The position numbers and the translations under genes are program-made. Shown here in pieces: positions 12,274 to 23,782 of a stretch of DNA of 64,000 bases. The notes beneath the pieces are model-generated. The model saw nothing but the letters and a program-made list of their open reading frames with translations. It did no database searches and was not told the DNA's origin. Positions within the stretch are counted from its first letter, which is position 1. Each line of letters starts with the position of its first letter. Source of the DNA: Zingiber officinale (taxonomy: Eukaryota > Streptophyta > Magnoliopsida > Zingiberales > Zingiberaceae); NCBI RefSeq assembly GCF_018446385.1, contig NC_055987.1, positions 6,471,705 to 6,535,704 of the forward strand, in the 5' to 3' direction.

Positions 12274-12599
12274 CTAATTTTATAGTTATACACACTTAGA
12301 CACAAGGTATTAAAACAACATAAAGCCGAACCTAACTCAGTTAATCACTACACTAATTTTATAATTATCGTATATAGTTTATCGATTAGAATATTAACAC
12401 ACTATTTTTTTCAGACCAATCAGTCGCACAGAAAAGATCAGATTATTGTTTTTAGTGAAACTCATTATAGCTCATCAAAAGGGTAGATTGTGAATAGCGC
12501 CAAAATTACATATATATGCTATGAATTTATTTAGTGAATTTGTTCTTTACTGTGTATAATTATTTTTTAAGATATTTTTAACATATTTGTTATTTTTAG

Positions 12600-13115
12600 G
12601 ATGATATAGTGAGACTACATGATGAGTATGTTCAAACTCAAAAAAATATAGAACATTACATCGATGTAGTCCAAATTATGGATACAGTTTGTGATCAGGT
12701 CCGTGATACTTATTCTGTTATCTACTTGAAATATTTGATTGATGCTTGCAAATTATGTTCTTAATGCTTCTCCATTGACTTTTGTTCCGCAATTGTATTG
12801 TATTGCATTGTTTAACTTGCTATTTTTATTATATCAGGTCTTCAGTACTTGTTCTGGTACATTAGAGGTCTTGGAAGTGGGTCAAAGCCAGTTAGATCCA
12901 CTTCTTCGAATGCCACCTTATCCAGATCAACTAACGCAACATTGTGTGAAAAGTTTGAATCCACCGAGCAATGGCTAGAAGGCATGGAAGAAGAGCTAGC
13001 AAGCACTCGAGTTCAGTTAGCAAGTATTCAAGATGAGTTGGCATTTATGAGATCAAAACAAGATACGTTTGAACAAATTCTGAACCGGTGGCACTTGGAG
13101 CATTACAATCCTTGA
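12600..13115 (+). pseudogene. C-terminal part of plant En/Spm (Transposase_24-like) protein
   Basis: Two exons, 12600-12698 and 12846-13115, join in phase. The second begins with YLFWYIRGLGSGSKPVRS; the phrase Y(I/V)RGLG.G.KP is typical of Ptta/En/Spm transposase proteins. A heptad-like coiled coil follows (EGMEEELASTRVQLASIQ) to a stop at 13113-13115. The N-terminal part and start codon are absent, so this is a remnant. The family call rests on the RGLG phrase, the coiled-coil tail and the CACTA-like surroundings. Confidence 0.55.
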
Positions 13116-13529
13116 TCCACAATTCATCTTCAGCTCCACCTCCTCCTTGATCTTAGCATTTGATGTTGTGAGTACTTTTGTATGACTTGTGAATTTGGAT
13201 GTTAACTTGATGTTGTGTTGTGTTGTGTTACTTGTTAGAACTATGTTACTTATTGTTGTGCTACTTGATATTTTGAACTTTATTTGTTGTGCTACTTGTT
13301 AGAACTATGTTATTGTTGTGCTACTTGATGTTGTGAACTTGTTGTTAGAATCATGTTACTTTTTTGTTATGTAACTTGTTTGTAGAGTTGTATGAGTTGT
13401 TTGTGAATGTTAGAGCTATGAATGTTTGTAATTGTTGTGAATTTGATGATGTTGAAGTATGGATTGTTTATGAGTTTGTTTGTGTATTTGTATACAGGAT
13501 ATGAATGAAAACAAGTATAACACTTTTTT

Positions 13530-14060
13530 GAAAAAATAGGGGTTAGTGACGAATATAGCGTAATTCGTTGCTAACTCGATTGATTAGCAACAAATTATGC
13601 TATATTTGTCACTAATCCATTCGATATATTGCAACGTATCGCAAGTTTGGCAGTGCTATTTTAATGATCAGCGACAAGAAAAGCCTAAATTGTCGTTAAC
13701 TACCTTCTATGGTTAATTAGCGATGAAATTTGGCTTAGTTTGTCACTAACCGCAAATGATTAGTGACGAAATAAGCCAATGTCGTGGCTAATCATATGTG
13801 GTTAGCGACAATTTTGGATTTTTCTTGTCGCTAACCACAATGATCAGTGACAACATTGGCTTATTTTGTCGCTAATATTCTTTTGTCTTAACAATGGTTT
13901 TTTTCTAAATTTAGCGACGGTTTTATGTTTTGTCGCTAAACTTAGCGATTATATAATTAATATCGTCGCTAAATATCATTTATGACAAACTTATTGCGGC
14001 GATATTAGCGACATAAATTTATTGTCGCAATATAGGGTTACCAATGAAACACCATATATG
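13530..14060. repeat. CACTA subterminal repeat region
   Basis: Short words such as TTAGCGACAA, TTTGTCGCTAA and GTTAGTGACGAA recur at least a dozen times in both orientations, spaced 20-60 bases, many forming local inverted pairs. Such regions bind the CACTA-encoded TnpA-type protein and are needed for end recognition. Confidence 0.65.
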
Positions 14061-14127
14061 TTAGCAACGAAAAAAATACATGGCTATTATATTGATTTTT
14101 ATAGTAAGTGGAGGTTGAAGGAATTAG

Positions 14128-14349
14128 GGGGTGTTTGGTTAAATGATGGGAATGACTATGGGTATGGGTTTGATAGTAGGGTGGAATGGGAATAGGAATG
14201 GAAATGAAACCAATCAAGTTATATGGGTTTGGTGATTCACATAAATCTAGTAATCATTCCCAAAATGTCATTCCCAAACCCACAATCCAAACACTATTTT
14301 TTACTATCATTCCATTCCCTCATTCCCAAACTCATCAACCAAACACCCC
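14128..14349. mobile_element. 222-bp MITE with 13-bp TIRs
   Basis: The ends GGGGTGTTTGGTT and AACCAAACACCCC are perfect 13-bp inverted repeats, extended inward by imperfect complementarity built on GGGAATGA/TCATTCCC. The flanking bases TAG at 14125-14127 and 14350-14352 form a 3-bp duplication, which fits the PIF/Harbinger (Tourist) style. There is no coding capacity. Confidence 0.8.
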
Positions 14350-14352
14350 TAG

Positions 14353-15193
14353 TCTTCATTAATTAGGTGGGTTAATATGAGATTAACAACCCACAACAAT
14401 TGTCATTAAAGAACTAAATCCGTGATATAATACTTTATGCATGAACGGAGTTTAAGATATTGGATTTGAATTCAATGTATAAATCCGTTAATCAGGTTCA
14501 TTAACATTGATGGACTGTTAATGATGAATGAATTTTAAGGTGGATGGTTCCTGCATGATGAGCTTGGTAAGGAAGAAACTTCCTTTGATTTAGGCATCTT
14601 GAATCAAATAGGTTTTCATTGCTTCTTCTTTCTTGTACTCTTCTCCATTGAAACCAAGCTAAGGTTGGCATCCAATCCTATAGAAGACTTCCGTTGTATT
14701 GTGGGAATCCGCTACCGTGACAAATGAGTGATACGATGTCTCTTGCGATGGATCCAGGTTAGCCCATTCAGTTTGCTACTGTATCAATTTCAATTTTTAC
14801 CTTATGATTAATGGTAGCTAAATCCTGTCATAGATGGATGTATAGCAATACTTTCATCTTCAGCTTAACAATATTGTTTGGTCATTTGTTCTTTGGCACA
14901 TAACAGTCGATGTATATAATAGAACAACAAAGATTAGCTACGCACCTAAATTCAAAGACTAGCTATCGCAGTCAGTAACTTATCATAATTAATGAAATAT
15001 GCATATTTATCAACGGTATCATATACATTGACTTAGCATTAAATCTGATTACTGCATGTCCTTTGTCTAGTGAGTTAATAAGCAGGGAAACGACAGAAGT
15101 TTTAATCAGTGCGAATGTCAATGTACAGATATGTTCTCCAGTACAAAATTAACATCCATTATTGTGGATTATCATGCAAGAGCAACAGCTTAA
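14353..15193. other. Intergenic; 3' flank of the SPEAR gene
   Basis: No reading frame, repeat or RNA gene was recognised. It is moderately A/T-rich unique-looking DNA that should include the 3' UTR of the minus-strand gene that ends at 15194. Confidence 0.5.
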
Positions 15194-16215
15194 TTACAGT
15201 GACAGTCTAAGCTCCAAGTCTAGCTCTTGTTTTTTCGAGTCAGAATTTTGAGTGATCGATCCCATCGATTGGCGTCTGTCATGCCTCATCTTCTGTGTTG
15301 AATCCTGTAGCAAACCATACAGCTTAATCTCAAGTTATGAAATCATAAACTATATTAATTTGATAAGGAAAAGAATTAAAACAAAAATTAACCTCCAGAT
15401 AATTTTCGAAGAGTGGCAATGTTACAGCACTGGGAGGAGAGTAATATTGGAATGCTGCACTGTTTAATCCTTGCGAGCTGGCATAAGTTTAATTATATAT
15501 ATCAAGAAATCAGAAACTAGTACAAGAATAATAAAAAGAAACTATAAACATTTCTAATAAAACTTTATGCCCATAAGATAATTAATATATTGATCACCTT
15601 GTTGAGGTATTAGGCCCGTAATCACGATAATTGAAGTCTCCCTTTTCAGTACCTCCATTATATCCTATCTAATCACGATGATTGAAGAATTAATTGTGTT
15701 AGCTTAATTGGTAATCTAATTACAGTACTTTCATGTAGAATTAATGCATGAAATCTTGGAAAAAGTTCTATGCGTGTTGTATGTTTACATTTCAGCTTTC
15801 CCTGATCCACAACAGGATCGAAAACCGAGTACTTTACTCACCATAGCACTGGGATGAACTGCATACAATGAAGATCCTAAATTCGACGACGATGATGGGG
15901 ACGGTGATAGGCGTAAAATCTCTACTCTTGAATCTTCCTGCACAACAAACCGACAAGCCTAATTAATTATCACAAAAAAAAAATATAAGAACAGTGATCA
16001 GAACTCTTCATAGAGAAAGAGGGAGAGACCATGTGCTCTTTCATTTGATCTTGCAGCCGGATCTTCTCCAATTGAGCCACTCCGAGTCCTCTTTGGGGCT
16101 GCTTTGGCTTCTCTGAACTGTTGCTGCTGTTCTTCTTCCCCTTCCTCGACGACGAACTGGATCTCGATCCACTTCCCAAGCTCAATCTTTGCAAGTACGA
16201 TCGGCCGCCCTCCAT
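15194..16215 (-). CDS. SPEAR/TIE-family transcriptional regulator (SPL/NOZZLE-like) with EAR motif
   Basis: Five exons (16215-16030, 15937-15842, 15668-15598, 15477-15393, 15304-15194) join in phase across GT..AG introns into 182 residues. Near the N-terminus, after a Ser/Lys-rich stretch, stands RGLGVAQLEKIRLQDQMK, the signature helix of SPOROCYTELESS/NOZZLE and TIE/SPEAR proteins. The fourth exon encodes SAVTLPLFENYLE, a second family signature, and the protein ends LDLELRLSL, an EAR repression motif that recruits TOPLESS corepressors. Family members act in the nucleus as adaptors that turn TCP and similar factors into repressors, in sporogenesis, ovule and leaf development. The first donor (GTCTCT) is weak and is the least certain boundary. 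No defect is seen; gene, frame and family are secure, the exact orthologue is not. Confidence 0.88.
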
Positions 16216-16333
16216 CGGTCTATCCAGCTCGATATCCCTAGCTCTCTAGTCTCCGCCGAGAAGAAAAAGAAGAAGAAAATGTATTGTGGTTTGGGGCAAA
16301 AACATGAGTTGGCAACAGCCATTGAAAAGGCAA

Positions 16334-16350
16334 AAATATATATTTATGTA
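16334..16350 (-). promoter_or_regulatory. Candidate TATA box of the SPEAR gene
   Basis: On the minus strand ATAAATATATATTTT lies about 125 bases before the start codon at 16215, a reasonable place for a TATA box with a 5' UTR near 90 bases. A CACGTG G-box occurs farther upstream at about 16570. Confidence 0.35.
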
Positions 16351-16450
16351 GATTTGGAGGGATCTCATTCGCTTTCCAAGTATTTTATTCTTCCAAAGAA
16401 TGGTTGTATCTACTGTGCTCTAGGTGTCGATCCTCTCGGTAATTACTAAT

Positions 16451-18057
16451 TAATCTGGAACCATGCATAATTTTGCTTTAATTAACGATTAGAAAATAAG
16501 GTTAGCCTTGATATGGTGCATGGCATTTATATATCAAGTGGTCTAATTACTTAATTAAGGAGCATGTCACGTGGGAGGAAGATTGCATGGTATCTAGTTA
16601 GATGCTGCTGCATGTTATTCTCGTATCTGGATTTCGAATCCAACGCACGTGCGACGAGGGCCACTAGGTATGGGTTTGATACATAATTTCCCGATATTAT
16701 TAATGTCTAAATATTATCATTATTGGGAGAATCTTTAGATTAATTAAATACCATATCATGTTGGGGATCGATGTCCAGATTAATCTTTGTTCGGATCGAG
16801 TTTGGATATGACTAACGTACTTGATTCTCTCCAGCTATATTCTCTCTTTAATTTTCATATATCTTTGACTAAATTAATATTGGATTATATTGCAATGGCT
16901 CAATGATAGCACAAGATCAGATCTTTGAATTAATAGTGAGAGAGATATATAATCTTTGGATTAATGTAATCGTTGTTGAAGATAAGATGTTAACATAATC
17001 GACGCTATTATATCTTCTAATCAAGTGATTATCAGACAATAGTAGTTTGGCTTTTTTCCTTGGCAGTCTTTGATTAATCAATCAATCAATTAATTAATTA
17101 ATTAATTAATTATGCAATGGGAAAGGATCATTAGGTGGTGGAAGACATGCATGAACGTGTCAATTTCTAAGCCAAATTTTAAGAGATGATCTAAAATTAA
17201 TTATTAGTAATGTGCTTAAATATTAAGGCAAGCATCTATTAATACACACACCTCATGCTTGACTTGCTATAATCTATGCACAATGTGTACTTTACCTCAA
17301 TAATCTGGATGATAATTGATGCTTTAAATTCGAATTACCATAATCATCTTGACAATTGACTCCTGAGTTTATGACGGGTTTTTTTTTTTTTTATTAAATA
17401 TAAGTTGTTAAATGTTATTAGGGCTCCATCCATGCATCCAATGTGCCTTTGCTACTCTGGAAAGGGTTGGAAAGTGAATAGAGACAACTGGGGACAGCAC
17501 AAAGCCACGTGTTGCCATCGACCTCACAATTATGTGATGTAAAAGCTAATTTAAATATTTTGTATTACATCCACCACCCCTATGCTCATCCAACATGCAC
17601 AAGCGCTTACGTCATCTCACTTTTTTTTTTTTCCTTTTTCTTTTTTAAAAAATTATAATTAAGAAAACAGAGCCATTATTAAAATGCCAATGTGTTTGGT
17701 GTGCTCCTTATTGAAGGACCATTAATTTGATGGTGTATAATAAATAAATGAGAGACGATGACTCGAGTCCTCCGATAAATTAAAGTCGAACAAGATATGC
17801 TCCCACGGAACAAGGGGCATTTCGCCAATATTGATCTTGAGATTTGAGCGAGCGAGATTAATTAGGTAAGTTTGGAGAGTGTAACTCAATTAATTATTAG
17901 TACGAAGAAGTTGAACAATGAATTCTTAGGATCACGATGACTTACTTCACCCTCCTCGAAAATCCAAAAAATGTTTTTGTTTGAATCGTCGAGAAAGATT
18001 TTGTTGGTGAATATGATTGTTTTTATTTTTTTTATTTGCGAAGTGTGCAATTTAGAT
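16451..18057. other. Intergenic A/T-rich DNA with simple repeats
   Basis: No gene is visible. It contains an (ATCA)n/(ATTA)n microsatellite at about 17078-17111, poly-T runs near 17379 and 17622, and a CACGTG at about 16569. The part nearest 16451 is the probable promoter region of the SPEAR gene. Confidence 0.5.
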
Positions 18058-19271
18058 GGCGTTTGGTTCTCTCCTAGGAATCGGAATGAGAATAAGTATC
18101 ATAGTATTGTGGAATGGGAATCAGTATGAGCTTGGGTATCATTCCTAAAGAATAATATTTGGTTAGTTGAATATTTTCAATCGGAATGAACTTAAATTTT
18201 CTTTTTTACCCTTAGAGAAAAATAAGAGAAAAAATTAGATGGAAGATAAAATTTAATGTGAGAGAAACATATGATGAGAGACAAAGTGTGATGAAAGACA
18301 AAGTGCCATGGGAAAAAATGGAGGGAAAGTGTGATGAGAGAAAATGAGGAGAGAGAGCATGATAGGAGAGATTGAGAAGAGAAAAAGTATGATGAGAGAG
18401 AAAGTGTGTTGAGAGAGAAAGAGCGATGGGAAAAAAATGAAGAGAGAAAGTGTGATAAGAGAAAATGAGAGATTGAGAAGAGAAAGTATGATGAGAAAAT
18501 GTGATGAGAGAGAAAGTGTGATGGGAAAAAAATGAAGAGAGGGAAAGTGTGATGAGAGAAAATGAGGAGAGAGAGTGTGATGGAAGAGAACGAAGAGAGT
18601 GAAAGTGTGATGAGGGAAAATATGGAGAGAGAGAGAATGGTAAGAGAGATTGAGGAGAGAGAAATTATGATGAGAAAGAAAGTATGATGAAAAAAATGAG
18701 GAGAAAATAATGAGAAAGAGTGTGTGATGAGAGAGAATACAAAGAGAAAATAGTAGAAAATGTGTGATGAGAAAGAATGAGGAGAGAGAGTGTGATGAAA
18801 GAGAATAAAGAGAGAGAAAATGTGATGAGATAAAATATGGAGAGAGAGTATGGTAAGAGAGATTGAATAGAGAGAAAGAATGATGAGAGAGAAAGTATGA
18901 TGAAAAAATGAGAAGAGAATGAAGAGCGAGAAAATATAAGAGAGTGTGTGTGATGAGAGAGAATGCAGAGAGAAAATGGTAGAGAATGTATGATGAGAGA
19001 GAATAAGGAGAGAGAAAATGTGATGTAGAATAAGGAGAGAACAAGGAAAGAGAGTGAAATGAAAGAAAAATTGAACAAATATACTAAGGGTATTTTCATC
19101 CAAAACTTAATTTTTATTCCCATTCCATCAAAACTCAAGGGAGGGGGTGAGTTTCATCCATACCCAAAATTTTGAGTTTCATTTTAAAATCTTGATTCCA
19201 TTCCCATCAACCAAACACAAGTTTGAGAATGAATTCATTCTCTTATTCCCAAACCTCTAAACCAAAAGTTA
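18058..19271. mobile_element. MITE-like or non-autonomous element with purine-rich core
   Basis: The ends resemble those of the 222-bp MITE at 14128. The left starts GGCGTTTGGTTCTC and continues with GGAATGAGAAT; the right, read in reverse, is CTTTTGGTTTAGAGG then GGGAATAAGAGAATG, and inner copies of ATGGGAATGGAAT lie on both sides. The middle is a tandem purine array (18225-19065). Ends are imperfect and no clear target duplication was found, so the boundaries are approximate. Confidence 0.5.
18225..19065. repeat. Purine-rich tandem array (GATGAGAGA type)
   Basis: About 840 bases almost purely of A and G with regularly placed T, built on words such as GTGATGAGAGA, GAAAATGAGG and AGAGAGTGTGATGG in irregular higher-order repeats of roughly 40-120 bases. 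The pyrimidine strand stays open in two overlapping frames only because the repeat lacks stop codons; the Ser/Leu/His/Phe-rich translations are not credible proteins. Such tracts can form triplex DNA. Confidence 0.75.
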
Positions 19272-19369
19272 CCTTACCATTTAATATAGAACTAAGCCAC
19301 ATGCTAGAATATTTTCAATTGTAATAAATAATTAATAAAAATATCCCAATTTCCAGAAGGCCACTTAAA

Positions 19370-19403
19370 GCCCAACTTCTATCGTTAGGCCCATTACGGC
19401 CCA
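19370..19403 (+). promoter_or_regulatory. Cluster of GGCCCA motifs upstream of the CmcI-like gene
   Basis: GCCCAA (19370-19375) and two GGCCCA words (19388-19393 and 19398-19403) lie 70-105 bases before the start codon at 19476. In reverse they read TGGGCC, the plant site II element bound by TCP factors and common in promoters of broadly expressed genes. No clear TATA box is present, which also fits a housekeeping promoter. Confidence 0.4.
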
Positions 19404-19475
19404 ATAATAGTTCATGGTTCTTTTTTGTTTTTTCTGGGCTTCATCGGTGACGGAACCGGAGTCTGGCAGATTGTG

Positions 19476-22400
19476 ATGCAGGAAAGCATGCTTTCGTCGC
19501 GGCGATCTCCTCCTTTCCCGGGGGAGGAGGGCCAGGAGGGAGGCGACGATGAATCCAAGACGAGGAAGAATGCCTCCTTCGGTGCCAGGGTATTCGTGAG
19601 TGCAAGGTCTGCTCTCTCCGGCCAGTGCGCCGCCATCTCGATCTTCCTCTTCCTCCTCTTCGTCTCCGTCGCTTCCTTCGTCCTCTCCCGCTCGTTTTCC
19701 GCGGTCTGCGTCTCTCCCTATGATCCATCTACTCGCGCTTTGCTCTTCAGGGCTACCCTCGATGGCCTCGCCTCCGATTTCGGATCTCTCGGCGTGCCCT
19801 GGTGTAAGCTCACTTCATCCCCTTTGAAGAGCATTTGTTTTTTGAATCTCAATTTTTGTATATTTTGAAGGTTTCCTTTCTGAACCAAGGGGTTTCCTTT
19901 GCACGGTAAGGGAAATTGTTAGGTGTTTCCGAATCTTGGATTGGTCGGAGGATTCTTAGTTCTATAAACGGAATGGACTGGGATAATACGCTTTGGTTAC
20001 ATTAGAGATAGATTATGAATGATTGTTAATCTTGATCCGTTATCACTAGTCGGTTTTGAACTAGATCTACCAAGTTTCGAGTTTGCTTGAGTCATGATGT
20101 TTCAGTTTCATGTGATGATCGTAGATGGCATTGTTCTTAATTCTTGTATTTGGTAAAAGGCAGATCGAAACAAGGGAAAACTGTAGAGTGGACGAGAAAG
20201 GACCTGCTCAAAGGCTTGGAAGAGTTTGTGCCCATCTATGAGACTCGCCCAATCAAGAACAACATGTACGGCATGGGCTTTGACCACAGCTTTGGGTTAT
20301 GGTTCATGGCACGTTGGCTGAAGCCAGATCTGATGATAGAAAGTGGTGCTTTCAAAGGCCACTCTACTTGGGTTCTTCGGCAGGCAATGCCAGAGACCCG
20401 GATAATATCACTGTCGCCTCGCCACCCAGGGAAGTATCTGAAGAAGGGGCCTGCATATGTTGATCAGAATTGCACTTACTTTGCAGGAAAGGAATTTGTG
20501 GATTTTGGCAGTGTTGACTGGGGGAATGCTATTAAGAAGCATGGCATTTCTGACTTGAGTAGGGTTCTTGTTTTCTTTGATGATCACCAAAATGAACTGA
20601 AAAGGTACCATAATTTCTCTCTACTTCTCAGACTTAACAAGTATGTTGGATATTTGTTACACACCTTGTTTGGATATATCTATACAATTTTACATTATCA
20701 AGTATTTATTCTTTTGTTTACTGGTGTTTTGAAGTTTAATCATGTGCTATTAATTCAGCTAACATTATCAAGCACCAATGGATAAATACCGTTGTTCCTG
20801 ATTGGAAGTTGATATTTGCTGAAAAATCTATATATTTCTTTAGCTAGTTTGTAAATATCTAGTTCTTCATTTTCAAAATTTCTTGGACAGATTAAAAGAG
20901 GCTCTAAATGCTGGTTTCCAGCATCTTATTTTTGAAGATAACTATGATACTGGAACTGGAGACCATTATTCCTTAAGACAGATATGCGACCAATACTACA
21001 TTAGAGGTGAGCTTTAATAGAACCTTCATACTATGAAAGTCAATGCTACTTTTGCATCCTTGGTATTTCTCCTATACACCGCTAGCATGGATGAGTATTC
21101 TCTTCGTAGAGATCTTATCAAATTGCAATTTTCCTTGGTCTCTTTTGCGGTATCTTATTTCTTTAGTTGCTCTTCTTTAGAAAATTCAAGCTTGTTCTTT
21201 GATTTTTATACATTTTGATGTTGGGTTATAGTTTGTCTCCTTCCAATGAGCATAACAAATAAAGTGATAGTGACAAAAAAAAATGAGCCCTGTTGTTTTT
21301 TGTTGCAATATCTATCATAAGGATAAAGTTTTTAGGTGGTCAATTTTGTTTTAAAACAACAACAACAACAACAGCCAAGTCTTGTTCCACTATATAAGGT
21401 CCGCTATATGGATTCATTAAATTAGTAAGCTTCTATAAAAAAAAAAAGAAGGGGAGAGAGTTTAGTTGAGTTGAATGAAGCGTTCAATTCAAATAGATGT
21501 ATTTTTGTAATTATATGATACAACAACAATCAAGTCTTATCCCATTAGGTGAGGTTGGTTATATGGATCCTTCTGTGATTGGGCTCTATTCTTTACTATA
21601 CCATCATTTATATTTAAATAAATTTTATTTTATTTTATTATTATTAACCAAGTCTTTTTTTTTGTCTTTCTCTTTCTCGTTTAATGTGTACATTTTCATT
21701 ATTTCACATCGATTAATTGGAGCATTTATTGGTCGTCTAAGTACATGTCCGTACCATTTTAAACGTGTCTCCTATAATATTTCCTCAATAAATGTAACCC
21801 CGACTTTCTCTCTAATATTTTAATTTCTTATCCTATTCATCTTTGTATTTTCATACATCCACCTTAACGTCTTCATCTCTGCAACTCACATCTTTTGTGT
21901 TTTTACAAGTAGAAGGATAATGAAAATGAGAATGGAATTTCAAAATAGTTTAGTTAATTTAAGTTGTTTGTTTATGCTTGATGCTAATCACAAATCTACA
22001 TCCTAAAACTAATGTCGGATCTTGCTTGAATTGCATATGCTTTCAATTTTATTGTCTTCAGTGGTAGTTTGATGCAATCTAATAGTTGATTGTGAATATA
22101 CTACGACTCTTATGACACTGTCATCTACGATAGTATATTAAAAGTCAATATGAGCATGGCCTGCACTTTGTTTATTTGCATCAAATTTTGAATAAATTGA
22201 TATCTATTCTTCATTGATCGCCTTAATGTTGAACTAGTATAGCTTTGAGAGTCTTGACCCTTGCTGACAATCAACTTTGTTTAATGTAGGAGGTGGACAC
22301 AGCTGCTTCATAGGGAGTGATGAAGCGAGGATTAGGATGAAAAGGAAAAAGTTCTGGGAGAAAGCTGTGGACCGAGATGAACTTTGTGGAAGTGGTGAAA

Positions 22401-22711
22401 ATTGGTGGGGTGTCCAGGGTTATATGCGAGACAATTTCAACCATAGCAACAAGGCAATCTCCTATGAAGAGCATTTTCAAAACAGCAGGTTCGTGGAGTC
22501 TGTATTGGATGTTTACTGGGAACTCCCACCAGTTGCTGGTCCTTCACTTACTCATCAAACAAGGTACGACCCTGCCCGTGCCTCAGATCCAATTATTGAA
22601 GATGGAAGATTCGGCTTGTTCCAAAGGCTTGGTCTAACAAAATTTGAAACTTCAGTTTTCAATGGATATACACAAATGGTATATCTTCAAGTATCTCCCC
22701 CGACCTCTTGA
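19476..22711 (+). CDS. Membrane-anchored CmcI/rhamnosyl-O-methyltransferase-like protein
   Basis: Four exons (19476-19803, 20160-20604, 20891-21006, 22290-22711) join in phase with GT..AG introns, the last intron being 1.28 kb, into 436 residues. A short acidic N-terminus is followed by one hydrophobic helix at residues 51-71 (IFLFLLFVSVASFVLS), so it is probably a single-pass, Golgi- or ER-type anchored protein with a lumenal catalytic part. The globular part has IESGAFKGHSTWVLRQA (about 169-185), a SAM-binding loop of the cephalosporin hydroxylase CmcI/rhamnosyl-O-methyltransferase fold. Further on, HLIFEDNYDTGTGDHYSLRQ carries the acidic residues expected in that fold. A sugar or cell-wall O-methyltransferase role is inferred; plant members are uncharacterised as far as I know. 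I chose the ATG at 19476, but a second at 19488 would also serve. The second exon acceptor (AAAAG/GCAG) is set by phase. Confidence 0.88.
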
Positions 22712-23514
22712 GATCACACGGAAATCTAACTTGTTTTGTTGATTTTCATATTTCCTTTGAGTTTCTAGATTGTTATCTGTACATATCTTTTTGTTTCTTC
22801 GTTTCAAGTTGGATATGTTTGTCTCATTAGACCAAATGATTTTAAGGAGTTCATTTCTTTGCTCCTAGTGGGAACATGAGTAAGCAGTGTGCAGAAGCAT
22901 AGTTGATAAGTTTCAATAAAACATTTCATAGTTTTTGAGAAATAATTTTAAGAGCGTTCAATAATAAAAAAAAGAAGTTTCTCTGTGAATCCTGTGTATC
23001 ATAAAAATCATTTCTAGAATTGTCAGAAGGAATGATGGAATCAGGCTTGTTGAAATCAGGAGCAGGAGTGGGGAGTGGAAAGGAACCATCGTTGAAAACT
23101 TCAAAAGCACCATCAGTCCCATAGTCATGATCAGAGTTTCTAGACTCTACGGACTTAACTGAGTTGGTAAATGATATCCTATGTAAGGTCTTGGGATTAA
23201 TTCTTGAGATTAACAGAGTGTAAATCTCTATACCATATGTAAACTCTTCCCATCTACTCCGTGTTGATTTGGGACGGGTTAAGAGATATACTGGAAGCGA
23301 GCGTATTTATCTTTTTACCATATGATCAGAATTTCTAAATATTGTAAGTTGTTCCTTGCGATGCCATGGATGTTGCGGAATATAATATCTCTCATTTGTT
23401 AAATGAGCTCGCAAAAATTTCATAGGATAGACGAGACGAGATCTTGGTGCAAATGGTTTATAGGAATAGTTATTCCTTATCAATATTTGATAGCAAAAAA
23501 TTTAGAACCTTAAT
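22712..23514. other. 3' flank of the CmcI-like gene and unassigned DNA
   Basis: The 3' UTR and polyadenylation region should lie in the first few hundred bases, which are T-rich as usual. From about 22995 to 23514 the DNA is unassigned; it has no coding potential and borders the truncated LTR that begins near 23515. Confidence 0.45.
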
Positions 23515-23782
23515 TTTTATGGAATTGAGTACTTCAACTGCTGTAAGAGATTTCTCCGTCTGAAGGAGATCGTTTAGTGAGCTTTTCATCTTCCTTGTAT
23601 TAACAACCTCTTTAGTTATAACTAAGTAAAATCTCTTAGTCTCTTCTTTCTTTGATTAATTTTTTATTTGTACAAGTCTCTGTGTTAATATAGCTATAAA
23701 GTCGAGAAGGGTTTGTTTTTATTGTGCAAGCTATTCACCCCCCCCCTCCCCCGAGGACTAACCGTCGAACAAAGCACAAGAG

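Larger units (their letters stand above)
12346..14110 (+). mobile_element. CACTA (En/Spm) transposon relic
   Basis: Three things point to CACTA: a transposase C-terminus (12600-13115), a long subterminal region made of GCGACAAA/TTTGTCGCTAA words in both orientations (13530-14060), and a right end whose complement reads CACTTACTATAAAAATC, close to a CACTAC terminus. The left boundary at CACTACACTAATTTT is tentative: the two ends are only partly alike and no matching 3-bp target duplication is visible. With only 250 bp before the exon, most of the element is missing. Confidence 0.6.

Noticed and set aside
12346..12360. Secure left terminus of the CACTA element at CACTAC
   Set aside because: The word also fits the neighbouring copia LTR debris (CTAATTTTATA recurs at 12274), and no target duplication matches the right end; kept only as a tentative boundary.
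18192..19138. Three long overlapping minus-strand open frames (303, 263 and 157 codons)
   Set aside because: All lie in the purine-rich tandem array; composition is almost only Ser, Leu, His, Phe and Ile, and two frames are open at once because the repeat has no stops.
19441..19827. Arg-rich and Ser-rich frames overlapping the first exon of the CmcI-like gene
   Set aside because: Alternative frames of a GC-rich coding exon; the chosen frame alone continues in phase through four exons with recognisable motifs.
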